Origin: CBDDRG01 sp051306415
GTDB lineage: Bacteria; Pseudomonadota; Gammaproteobacteria; Pseudomonadales; Porticoccaceae
NCBI GenBank assembly: GCA_051306415.1
Contig: JBPPNE010000041.1
Location: forward strand, 1-5,307
Direction of reading: 5' to 3'
Length of the DNA stretch: 5,307 nt
How positions within the stretch are numbered: the first letter of the stretch is position 1; each line of letters begins with the position of its first letter. The notes under the pieces were generated by a model. The model saw only the letters and a program-made list of their open reading frames with translations. It was not told the origin of the DNA and made no database searches. Below, piece after piece: positions 1 through 4,547 of the stretch. The translations under genes were made by a program, and so were the position numbers.

Positions 1-267
1 GACGTCGTAGAGCGGCAGTGCGCTGAGCATGGTCTGATGCGTCTTGGCATTGAGCGGTCGGCCGTTCTGGCCCGCCAGCAGTTGCCAGACGCCGTCATCG
101 AGAAAGAGCACGCTGGGCTGCTGACCGTAGGCGCCGGCGGCGAGTGCGGCTTCCAGGCCTTCGCGCGCGAGCGCGCTGCCATAGGGGGCGTGGCGGAACA
201 TGAACAAAATCCGTTTGCCGCCCGCGGTATCGGTGGAGGTGTTGGTGGCAGTATCGGTGTCGGCCAC
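1..267 (-). CDS. tusC: TusC, sulfurtransferase complex subunit (partial, C-terminus beyond left edge)
   Basis: TusC is part of the cytoplasmic TusBCD complex, which passes persulfide sulfur from TusA towards TusE and MnmA for 2-thiouridine at position 34 of tRNA Glu, Gln and Lys. The first 89 codons are in the window. From residue 18 the protein reads KRILFMFRHAPYG, then REGLEAALAAGA, LFLDDGVWQLLAGQ and LPLYDV, matching E. coli TusC (KRIAFVF..APHG, REGLDALLA, DGVFQLLPGQ, LGLYD) as I remember it. The start is GTG at 267: an in-frame stop lies at 288-286, no other start codon lies between, and GGAAG at 277-273 sits 5 nt upstream. Only 1 bp separates it from the tusD stop, so the two are surely co-translated. 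Residues 1-17 are a Thr/Asp-rich extension absent from E. coli TusC. DsrF of sulfur oxidisers is a homologue and cannot be fully excluded from this fragment. Confidence 0.87.
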   Translation of the reverse strand, partial: MADTDTATNTSTDTAGGKRILFMFRHAPYGSALAREGLEAALAAGAYGQQPSVLFLDDGVWQLLAGQNGRPLNAKTHQTMLSALPLYDV

Positions 268-268
268 G

Positions 269-661
269 TCAACTTCCGAAGGTGATCAGACGATCGGAAT
301 GGATGGTCGCATCGACGAGTTCGCCGAGTCCGCCGAGGCGGAATTCTGGCGCCAAATTGGCGGCGGATTTTCCCAGCCGTTCGGCCTCGGCGCCATTCAG
401 AATACCGCGGCGAGTGGCGGCGGCGATGCACACCACGGCATCCAGTCGATACGCGCTAATGAGGGCCTGCCAGCGTGCGGTCAAGCTGTTTTCGTCGGTC
501 GGTAGCACCGCCAGCATCGAGGCATTGTGAACGCCGTCGTGATAGAAAAACAGTCGATCAATAGCGTGGCCTTCGTCGAGCACCGCGACCGTGAACCGGT
601 ACGCGGTTTCCGCGGCTGCGCTGGTGAAGGGAGCGCCATGGATCGCCAGTGAAAAGTTCAT
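269..661 (-). CDS. tusD: TusD, sulfurtransferase complex subunit
   Basis: TusD is the sulfur-carrying subunit of the TusBCD heterohexamer (DsrE/DsrF fold) in the tRNA 2-thiouridine relay. The 130-residue protein has the family length (E. coli about 128). Visible landmarks are LAIHGAPF at 5-12, LFFYHDGVHNA at 37-47, CIAAATRRGI at 78-87, and GLGELVDATIHSDRLITF near the end; all align with E. coli TusD (VFFYREGVYNA, CVAAALRRGV, GLGALAEASLTCDRVVQF). Cys78, the known active-site cysteine of TusD, is present at the same residue number. The ATG at 661 has no convincing Shine-Dalgarno, but the homology begins at residue 2, so the start is well placed. tusC follows 1 bp after the stop. tusB is expected beyond the left edge. 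DsrE, the sulfur-oxidation paralogue, shares the cysteine, but the overall match favours TusD. Confidence 0.93.
   Translation of the reverse strand: MNFSLAIHGAPFTSAAAETAYRFTVAVLDEGHAIDRLFFYHDGVHNASMLAVLPTDENSLTARWQALISAYRLDAVVCIAAATRRGILNGAEAERLGKSAANLAPEFRLGGLGELVDATIHSDRLITFGS
273..277 (-). promoter_or_regulatory. Ribosome binding site of tusC
   Basis: GGAAG on the minus strand, 5 nt before the GTG at 267 and inside the last codons of tusD. It supports the GTG start, which is otherwise unusual. Confidence 0.6.
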
Positions 662-684
662 CGCAATGCGGGTGGTGATTTGTC

Positions 685-704
685 GCCGCTATTGTAACAG
701 CGGC
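685..704 (-). promoter_or_regulatory. Imperfect 20-bp dyad with a candidate tusD -10 box
   Basis: GCCGCT (685-690) and AGCGGC (699-704) form a perfect 6-bp inverted repeat with an 8-nt centre. Read on the minus strand the arms extend by a G-U and a U-A pair, giving an 8-bp stem with a 4-nt loop. The centre contains TACAAT (minus strand, 696-691), a plausible -10 box about 23 nt of leader away from the tusD start. No good -35 box is visible at 16-18 bp. No U-run follows, so it is not an ordinary intrinsic terminator for the upstream gene. It could be an operator over a tusD promoter or an RNA hairpin between the two gene pairs. Confidence 0.35.
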
Positions 705-738
705 CAGGGTGGCAGCGGCCGGGTATGCACACGGGCAC

Positions 739-1023
739 TCAACCCAGGAGCTGGCGTTCGCAATGGGACACATAGCCATCGACATACTGGTGAACGTGAT
801 CCTCGATGCGTTGCAACTGGGCGAGCACGATGGCCTTGTCGGCGCCGATGACGACGAAACACCATTGCGCGCAATCGTGGCGATCATGAAGGTCATTTTC
901 GCTGACGGCGGTGTTCGCATCGGCACCGAATTTGTCCTTGAGATGGCGCAAGCGACCACGTTTCTCTTTCAGGGAGCGACAGCCGGGAAGCTGGATGTCG
1001 AGCAGCAATTGGGCGATGTGCAT
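739..1023 (-). CDS. DUF503 (YlxP-like) family protein
   Basis: This is a 94-residue cytoplasmic protein of the DUF503 family, whose role is unsettled. In Firmicutes the homologue YlxP is encoded among translation genes near infB and rbfA, hence the usual guess of a ribosome- or RNA-related function. The family signature is clear: a hydrophobic first strand (MHIAQLLLDIQLP), then SLKEKRGRLRHLKDKF at residues 17-32, AVSENDLHD at about 39-47, a strand FVVIGADKAI, and a C-terminal helix plus strand. The start is ATG at 1023, where the family homology begins; upstream in-frame codons reach into queD and are not family sequence. It begins 13 bp after the queD stop, so the two are probably one transcript. 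No clear Shine-Dalgarno precedes it. A 77-bp gap separates it from tusD. Confidence 0.85.
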   Translation of the reverse strand: MHIAQLLLDIQLPGCRSLKEKRGRLRHLKDKFGADANTAVSENDLHDRHDCAQWCFVVIGADKAIVLAQLQRIEDHVHQYVDGYVSHCERQLLG

Positions 1024-1036
1024 GCGTGCGACTGGC

Positions 1037-1393
1037 TCAGTCGCCGCGATAGATGCAGCCGCTGCTACAGGTTTCGCGCACGACAATTTTGTTCAGCAGC
1101 GGCAGTGTGGGTTGCAGTTGACGCCACAGCCAGCGCGCGATGTTCTCGCTGGTGGGGTTGTCGAGGCCCTCGATCTCGTTCAGATAGCGGTGATCCAACG
1201 CCTCGATGACTGGCTTGCACGCTTCTTTCAGCACGGCGAAATCCATCACCCAGCCGCTGTCGGCGCCGACCTCGCCTTCGACATGAATGCTGACGTGAAA
1301 GGAGTGTCCGTGCAGGCGCGCGCACTTGTGGCCGGCCGGCACATTGGGCAGGCTGTGGGCGGCTTCGAAGGTGAAGGATTTGAAAATTTCCAT
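1037..1393 (-). CDS. queD: 6-carboxy-5,6,7,8-tetrahydropterin synthase QueD
   Basis: QueD converts 7,8-dihydroneopterin triphosphate to 6-carboxytetrahydropterin, an early step towards preQ0 and queuosine, the modified base at position 34 of tRNA Asp, Asn, His and Tyr. The 118 residues match E. coli QueD closely over the full length. The zinc-binding histidines are H13 (FEAAH), H28 and H30 (LHGHSF). The catalytic residues are C24 (GHKCARLHGH) and D67-H68 (LDHRYLN), and the pterin-anchoring glutamate is E107 (VRETCSSGCIYRG). PTSENIARW (80-88) is the usual family motif. The C-terminus CIYRGD matches E. coli CIYRGE. The ATG at 1393 fits the homology, but no Shine-Dalgarno is seen; a 10-bp palindrome occupies that place. 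It is the first gene of a leftward unit with the DUF503 gene and diverges from the tRNA genes. Confidence 0.95.
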   Translation of the reverse strand: MEIFKSFTFEAAHSLPNVPAGHKCARLHGHSFHVSIHVEGEVGADSGWVMDFAVLKEACKPVIEALDHRYLNEIEGLDNPTSENIARWLWRQLQPTLPLLNKIVVRETCSSGCIYRGD

Positions 1394-1401
1394 TCGCGGC
1401 G

Positions 1402-1411
1402 GTATCGATAC
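1402..1411. repeat. 10-bp palindrome GTATCGATAC upstream of queD
   Basis: A perfect 10-bp palindrome lies 9-18 nt before the queD ATG, where a Shine-Dalgarno would normally be. A palindrome of this length is expected a few times by chance in a window this size, so a regulatory role is only a possibility. Confidence 0.3.
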
Positions 1412-1459
1412 GGGATGGCGTTGCGTGCGGGCGCCTATGGTACGGGGGAGCCTGCGCCA

Positions 1460-1465
1460 AGTATA
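1460..1465 (-). promoter_or_regulatory. queD: Candidate -10 box for the queD unit
   Basis: TATACT on the minus strand (one mismatch to consensus) would start a leftward transcript near 1453 with a leader of about 60 nt before queD. No good -35 box is seen at 16-18 bp, so this is a weak call. It sits just upstream of the rightward tRNA promoter, so the two would be divergent and close. Confidence 0.3.
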
Positions 1466-1474
1466 GCGGGGAAC

Positions 1475-1506
1475 CCCAAATCCTTTGACAGCGCGGGAGA
1501 TTTGGG
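1475..1506. repeat. 8-bp inverted repeat CCCAAATC/GATTTGGG around the tRNA promoter -35
   Basis: CCCAAATC at 1475-1482 and its exact complement GATTTGGG at 1499-1506 are separated by 16 bp. The pair encloses the -35 box (1485-1490), and the right arm directly abuts the -10 box (1507-1512). The placement is that of a repressor or activator site, although a chance match is possible. Confidence 0.45.
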
Positions 1507-1512
1507 TAGAAT
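1485..1512 (+). promoter_or_regulatory. Sigma70 promoter of the tRNA-Val/tRNA-Asp operon
   Basis: A perfect -35 TTGACA at 1485-1490 and TAGAAT at 1507-1512 (one mismatch to TATAAT) are separated by 16 bp. Transcription would start near 1519, about 22 nt before the first tRNA. The bases after the -10 box (GCGCGTCTCC) form a GC-rich discriminator, which is typical of stable-RNA promoters under stringent (ppGpp) control; that control is inferred from the family of such promoters, not shown here. Confidence 0.85.
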
Positions 1513-1541
1513 GCGCGTCTCCTTTCAGGGTGGTTCAGTCG

Positions 1542-1617
1542 GGGTGGTTAGCTCAGCTGGGAGAGCGACGGCCTTACAAGCCGTAGGTCACAGGTTCGAT
1601 CCCTGTACCACCCACCA
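1542..1617 (+). tRNA. tRNA-Val (anticodon TAC)
   Basis: A complete 76-nt cloverleaf can be read by eye. The acceptor GGGTGGT (1542-1548) pairs with ACCACCC (1607-1613). The D stem is GCTC/GAGC, and the anticodon stem ACGGC/GCCGT encloses loop CTTACAA with anticodon TAC at 1575-1577. The T stem ACAGG/CCTGT encloses TTCGATC. Discriminator A1614 and an encoded CCA at 1615-1617 complete it. The sequence resembles E. coli tRNA-Val(UAC). U34 of this species is normally modified to uridine-5-oxyacetic acid. It is the first tRNA of a two-gene transcript. Confidence 0.97.
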
Positions 1618-1663
1618 GGTTAGTCAGGTCAGGTTAGTTCGTGTTGGTTCTGTTAGTGCAAGC
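1618..1663 (+). other. Spacer between the two tRNAs with short direct repeats
   Basis: This 46-nt spacer holds GGTTAGT at 1618-1624 and again at 1632-1638 (14-bp period), and a further GGTT at 1646. It is rich in G and T and poor in self-complementarity, so it probably stays single-stranded for RNase processing of the precursor. No promoter or gene is seen in it. Confidence 0.4.
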
Positions 1664-1740
1664 GGACCGGTAGTTCAGCTGGTTAGAATGCCGGCCTGTC
1701 ACGCCGGAGGTCGCGGGTTCGAGTCCCGTCCGGTCCGCCA
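1664..1740 (+). tRNA. tRNA-Asp (anticodon GTC)
   Basis: A complete 77-nt cloverleaf. The acceptor GGACCGG (1664-1670) pairs with CCGGTCC (1730-1736). The D stem GTTC/GAAT has one G-U pair. The anticodon stem CCGGC/GCCGG encloses loop CTGTCAC with anticodon GTC at 1698-1700. The T stem GCGGG/CCCGT has one G-U pair and encloses TTCGAGT. Discriminator G1737 (an Asp identity element) and an encoded CCA at 1738-1740 follow. G34 of tRNA-Asp is a standard site for queuosine, and queD lies 271 bp away in the divergent unit. Confidence 0.97.
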
Positions 1741-1790
1741 TTTATCCTTTCCCATCCAGTCCTTCTCATCCAAGCCTTCCCGTTTCAGCG
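1741..1790 (+). terminator. C-rich, G-poor trailer; possible Rho-dependent termination region
   Basis: No hairpin with a U-run follows tRNA-Asp. Instead there are about 50 nt made mostly of C and T with very few G, including two related 15-nt units (TCCTTTCCCATCCAG at 1745-1759 and TCCTTCTCATCCAAG at 1760-1774). A C-over-G bias with many YC dinucleotides is what Rho loading sites look like. The call is inferred from composition only; read-through into nadK is the alternative. Confidence 0.35.
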
Positions 1791-1801
1791 CCGGTCACCG
1801 G
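1791..1801. repeat. 11-bp palindrome CCGGTCACCGG upstream of nadK
   Basis: CCGGT and ACCGG flank a single central base, close to where the -35 element of the nadK promoter would fall. It may be an operator, but short GC-rich palindromes are common in DNA of this composition. Confidence 0.25.
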
Positions 1802-1824
1802 AGCAGCGGCCCAATACCCTTGTG

Positions 1825-1830
1825 TATAAT
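1825..1830 (+). promoter_or_regulatory. nadK: -10 box of a probable nadK operon promoter
   Basis: A perfect TATAAT precedes nadK and would start a transcript near 1837, leaving a leader of about 26 nt before the ATG at 1863. The -35 region (about 1802-1807) shows no match to TTGACA, so the promoter is either weak or activator-dependent, or transcription also enters from the tRNA operon. Confidence 0.5.
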
Positions 1831-1852
1831 CGCCCCTTCGCAAATTGTTGTC

Positions 1853-1857
1853 GGTGA
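1853..1857 (+). promoter_or_regulatory. nadK: Ribosome binding site of nadK
   Basis: GGTGA lies 5 nt before the ATG at 1863. It decides the start against an in-frame TTG at 1845, which has no such site and would lie only about 8 nt from the predicted transcription start. Confidence 0.6.
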
Positions 1858-1862
1858 CGATC

Positions 1863-2786
1863 ATGGCAGATTTTCAGCGCATCGGCGTATTGGCTCGGCT
1901 CCGACACCGAGAAGTTGTTGAAAGTCTCGCGCGGCTGGTGAAATTTCTGCGTGCCGACGGCCGTACGGTGGTGGTCGAGTCGAGCACCGCGGAACTGCTG
2001 CGCGGCAGTGCGATGGCGGTGAACGTGGCGGTCGATTTCCCCCGCGATCTGGATCTCGTCATAGTTGTTGGCGGCGATGGCAGCATGCTGAGCGCGGCGC
2101 GGGATCTGGCTCCTCACGATGTACCGCTGCTGGGTGTCAACCGCGGTCGCCTCGGATTTCTGACCGACATTCTGCCCGAGCAGATGGAAGTGGAAGTCGG
2201 CAAGGTGCTCGCTGGCGAGTACTTGCTGTGCGAACGCTTTTTGCTGGCGATGCGGGTGGATCGCAACGGGCGTACGATTGGTACCGGCCTGGCGCTCAAC
2301 GAGGTGCTGCTGCACACCGGCAAATCGGTGCGGATGATGGATTTCGAACTCTACATCAACCGTCAGTTCGTTTACAGCCAGCGCTCCGACGGCCTGATCA
2401 TATCGACACCCACCGGCTCCACGGCCTATGCGCTATCGGCCGGTGGTCCCATCATGCACCCCAGGCTCGATGCCATCGTGCTGGTACCGATGAATCCCCA
2501 CACGCTGAGCAGCCGACCGATCGTGGTTGACGGCAACGCCGAGATCGAAATCCGGGTTGGCACCCGCAACGAACTGCACCCGGAGATTGCCTGCGACGGT
2601 CAGCAGGAGCTGATTAGCGAGCCGGGCGATGTCATCCGTATCCACAAGAGCCCCTATTCGCTGCGGCTGATTCATCCAGCGGGGCAGAATTTCTATGAAC
2701 TCTGTCGCACCAAGCTGGGTTGGGGCAGTCGCCTAGATTCGATCAGTCGTGATCCTATCATTCCAGACCCGGATATCGATCAGTGA
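1863..2786 (+). CDS. nadK: NAD kinase (NAD+ to NADP+)
   Basis: NAD kinase phosphorylates NAD+ to NADP+ in the cytosol and is the main source of NADP. The 307-residue product has the usual gammaproteobacterial length and all family motifs. The GGDG motif is at 70-73 inside LVIVVGGDGSMLSAAR. GVNRGRLGFLTD is at 91-102. The NE pair is at 146-147 (ALNEVLLHTGK). The nucleotide-binding core SQRSDGLIISTPTGSTAYALSAGGPIMHP is at 172-200 and VPMNPHTLSSRPIVV at 208-222. The C-terminus CRTKLGWGSRL is almost the same as that of Pseudomonas NAD kinase as I recall it. The ATG at 1863 fits the homology and has GGTGA upstream. Its stop overlaps the next start (GTGA), so it heads an operon with the rhomboid gene. 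The last 17 residues (after GSRL) are acidic and Asp/Pro/Ile-rich and look dispensable. Confidence 0.97.
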   Translation: MADFQRIGVLARLRHREVVESLARLVKFLRADGRTVVVESSTAELLRGSAMAVNVAVDFPRDLDLVIVVGGDGSMLSAARDLAPHDVPLLGVNRGRLGFLTDILPEQMEVEVGKVLAGEYLLCERFLLAMRVDRNGRTIGTGLALNEVLLHTGKSVRMMDFELYINRQFVYSQRSDGLIISTPTGSTAYALSAGGPIMHPRLDAIVLVPMNPHTLSSRPIVVDGNAEIEIRVGTRNELHPEIACDGQQELISEPGDVIRIHKSPYSLRLIHPAGQNFYELCRTKLGWGSRLDSISRDPIIPDPDIDQ

Positions 2787-3421
2787 CTGCTCTGCTGCAA
2801 CAGTTTCGCCGCACCCCGGTAGTGATGGCGATGCTGGTGCTCGGCGCTATTGGCGGTCTGTTGGTGGACTGGCTGCCGGGCGCGATTCACTGGCTGACAT
2901 TCCAGGATTTTGTGGTGACGGCGGCGGATGGCATCAGTTATCGCAGCCTCGACGATGGCTTGGCGAGTGGCCAGTATTGGCGCCTGATCACGCCGGTGTT
3001 TCTGCATTTCGGGCTGTTGCACATCGTCTTCAACGGCCTGTGGCTGTGGGAGTTTGGTCGCCGTATCGAGGGCCTGGTGGGTGGCTTTGGATTTCTCGGA
3101 CTCTTTGTCGTCGTCGCCGTTGGTTCCAATGGTGGTCAGTACCTGTGGTCGGGCAGCTCATTGTTCGGCGGCTTGTCCGGTGTGGTCTATGGTCTGCTCG
3201 GCTATATCTGGCTGCGGGGTTCCCTCGCGCCGCATCCGCTGCTGATGATCCCGAGTGGTATCCTCATCTTCATGCTGGTGTGGCTCGTGCTTTGTCTGGC
3301 TGGCGTGATCGATCTATTCATCCAGGGCGGCGTTGCCAACGGGGCTCATGTAGCGGGTCTGGTGATGGGTGTCGTCCTCGGCGGGATCGCCGGGTTCCGG
3401 GCACGCGGTAAAATCGGGTAA
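2783..3421 (+). CDS. Rhomboid family intramembrane serine protease
   Basis: This is a polytopic inner-membrane protease that cleaves transmembrane substrates within the bilayer; the substrate is unknown. The 212 residues give about six hydrophobic segments, near 12-30, 67-90, 100-115, 127-145, 157-175 and 185-204, the minimal bacterial rhomboid core. The family landmarks are in order: WRLITPVFLHFGLLHIVFN at 66-84 with the oxyanion HxxxN (H80, N84), the catalytic serine S132 in GLSG (130-133) followed by VVYGLLGY, and the catalytic histidine H189 in ANGAHVAGLVMG. Both catalytic residues are present, so it should be active. The GTG start overlaps the nadK stop by 4 bp and lacks its own Shine-Dalgarno, which suggests translational coupling. 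It has no soluble N-terminal domain like that of GlpG. Confidence 0.93.
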   Translation: MTALLQQFRRTPVVMAMLVLGAIGGLLVDWLPGAIHWLTFQDFVVTAADGISYRSLDDGLASGQYWRLITPVFLHFGLLHIVFNGLWLWEFGRRIEGLVGGFGFLGLFVVVAVGSNGGQYLWSGSSLFGGLSGVVYGLLGYIWLRGSLAPHPLLMIPSGILIFMLVWLVLCLAGVIDLFIQGGVANGAHVAGLVMGVVLGGIAGFRARGKIG

Positions 3422-3424
3422 GGG
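3420..3424 (+). promoter_or_regulatory. Ribosome binding site of the DUF1315 gene
   Basis: AAGGG overlaps the TAA stop of the rhomboid gene and lies 8 nt before the ATG at 3433. It favours that ATG over the in-frame TTG at 3427, which would be too close. Confidence 0.55.
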
Positions 3425-3432
3425 CCTTGCCG

Positions 3433-3702
3433 ATGAACTTGCAGCAGATTCTCGATGCGATCACGCCGGAAGTTTACGAGCGGCTGAAACAGGCGGTGGA
3501 ATTGGGCCGCTGGCCCGACGGCAACCGGCTGACCGCCGCCCAGCGCGAGCTCTGTTTGCAAGCCGTCATCGCTTACGACTTCGCGCACAAACCGGAGGCG
3601 GAGCGCGTAGGCTATATCCACACCGAGGCTCACCCGCACTGCGGTGCTGATGACCCCGCTGCCGTGGCGCTGGAGCCTGCTCCCATTAAATGGCAGCACT
3701 GA
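3433..3702 (+). CDS. DUF1315 family protein (YeaC-like)
   Basis: This is a small cytoplasmic protein of 89 residues in the DUF1315 family, to which E. coli YeaC belongs; no function is established. The conserved core is near the N-terminus: TPEVYERLKQAVELGRWPDG at 11-30, then LTAAQRELCLQAVIAYD at 33-49, matching YeaC (TPEIYQRLVTAVELGKWPDG, LTEEQKENCLQLVM). The second half is Ala/Pro/His-rich, lower in complexity, and ends in IKWQH, a tail related to the IKxx ending of other members. There is no signal peptide or membrane segment. It starts 11 bp after the rhomboid stop, and its end meets or overlaps the start of the DUF2797 gene, so it is within one operon. The start is set by AAGGG at 3420-3424. 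Confidence 0.88.
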   Translation: MNLQQILDAITPEVYERLKQAVELGRWPDGNRLTAAQRELCLQAVIAYDFAHKPEAERVGYIHTEAHPHCGADDPAAVALEPAPIKWQH

Positions 3703-4547
3703 CCATGACCGCGCATATCGCCGCAGCGACGCACAGCGGCCCCCTCGACAAGATGACCGTCGAACTGGCTGAACAGGTGCAGTATGCGTTGCCCCTTGGC
3801 GATGAACGCATCCCGTTGAACCCACTCCTTGGTCACACCCTCAAGCTGGTCTACCGTGGCGACATCCGCTGCGTGCACTGTGGCCGCGCTAGCAAGAAGA
3901 GCTTCAGTCAGGGCTATTGCTACCCCTGCTTCAAGACCCTCGCGCAGTGCGACACCTGCATACTCAGTCCGGAGCGCTGCCACTTTCACCTGGGCACCTG
4001 TCGCGAGCCGGAGTGGGCGCAGGGCTTCTGCATGAGCGAGCACATCGTTTATCTCGCCAACGCATCCGGCGCCAAGGCCGGCATCACCCGTGCCAATCAA
4101 CTGCCGACCCGCTGGATCGACCAGGGTGCGGTGCAGGCGCTGCCGATACTGCGGGCAAGCACTCGCCAGCAGGCCGGGTTTGTCGAGCACCTGCTGCGCG
4201 AGCATGTCAGCGATCGCACCAACTGGCGCGCGATGCTGAAGGGCGATCCAGAACCCATCGATCTACCGGCGCTGCGCGACGAGCTGTTGGCGCGGTGTAG
4301 CACCGCCTTCGCCGAACTTCAACAGCGCTTCGGTATTCAGGCGTTGCAGCCGCTTGACGCGGCCGTCTGCATTGATATCCGCTATCCGGTTATCGCCTAT
4401 CCCGCCAAGGTGGCGAGCCATGACCTCGACAAGAATCCGGTCATTGAGGGCACGTTGCTCGGTATCAAGGGCCAGTATCTGCTGTTCGACACCGGGGTGT
4501 TCAATGTGCGCAAATACACGGCCTATCGCGTCGATGCGGTGCTGTGA
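3690..4547 (+). CDS. DUF2797 family protein, cysteine-rich with a GIY-YIG-like segment
   Basis: This is a predicted cytoplasmic protein of 285 residues that I recognise as DUF2797; its function is unknown. Residues 61-114 carry paired cysteines that look like zinc sites: CVHC (61-64), CYPC (77-80), CDTC (87-90), then C97, H98, H100, C104 and C114. Next comes HIVYLANASGAKAGITR (118-134), R141-W142, a helix with E167 (AGFVEHLLREH) and N178 (TNWRAMLKG). The order Y, K-x-G-I, R, E, N resembles a degenerate GIY-YIG fold; that link is my inference. The C-terminal part has RYPVIAYPAK (231-240) and LDKNPVIEGTLLGIKGQYLLFDTGV (246-270), both typical of the family. The start is uncertain: ATG 3690 overlaps the DUF1315 gene by 13 bp, ATG 3705 follows it by 2 bp, and neither has a Shine-Dalgarno. 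Family similarity is clear from about residue 17. Confidence 0.88.
   Translation: MAALTMTAHIAAATHSGPLDKMTVELAEQVQYALPLGDERIPLNPLLGHTLKLVYRGDIRCVHCGRASKKSFSQGYCYPCFKTLAQCDTCILSPERCHFHLGTCREPEWAQGFCMSEHIVYLANASGAKAGITRANQLPTRWIDQGAVQALPILRASTRQQAGFVEHLLREHVSDRTNWRAMLKGDPEPIDLPALRDELLARCSTAFAELQQRFGIQALQPLDAAVCIDIRYPVIAYPAKVASHDLDKNPVIEGTLLGIKGQYLLFDTGVFNVRKYTAYRVDAVL

Noticed and set aside
709..1209. A 166-codon plus-strand open frame over the DUF503 and queD genes
   Set aside because: Both minus-strand genes match known families over their full length, while this frame has no motif and no Shine-Dalgarno.
1468..1477. GGGGAACCCC as a terminator hairpin
   Set aside because: The loop would be only 2 nt and no T-run follows on either strand.
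1394..1484. A preQ1-type riboswitch in front of queD
   Set aside because: I see no pseudoknot-forming stem plus A-rich tail in the leader. Such elements are mostly found upstream of queuosine genes in other phyla.
1845..1862. TTG at 1845 as the nadK start
   Set aside because: It would add six residues with no homology, has no Shine-Dalgarno, and lies too near the predicted transcription start. ATG 1863 has GGTGA at good spacing.
911..1921. A 336-codon plus-strand open frame crossing the queD antisense strand and both tRNA genes
   Set aside because: It runs through two intact tRNAs and a strong promoter, opposes the well-supported queD and DUF503 genes, and has no family resemblance. It is an effect of high GC.
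1785..2315. A 176-codon minus-strand open frame inside nadK
   Set aside because: It lies opposite conserved NAD kinase sequence, has a composition typical of an antisense frame, and shows no recognisable motif.
3630..4205. A 191-codon minus-strand open frame opposite the DUF1315 and DUF2797 genes
   Set aside because: The plus-strand proteins here show family motifs and the minus frame shows none.
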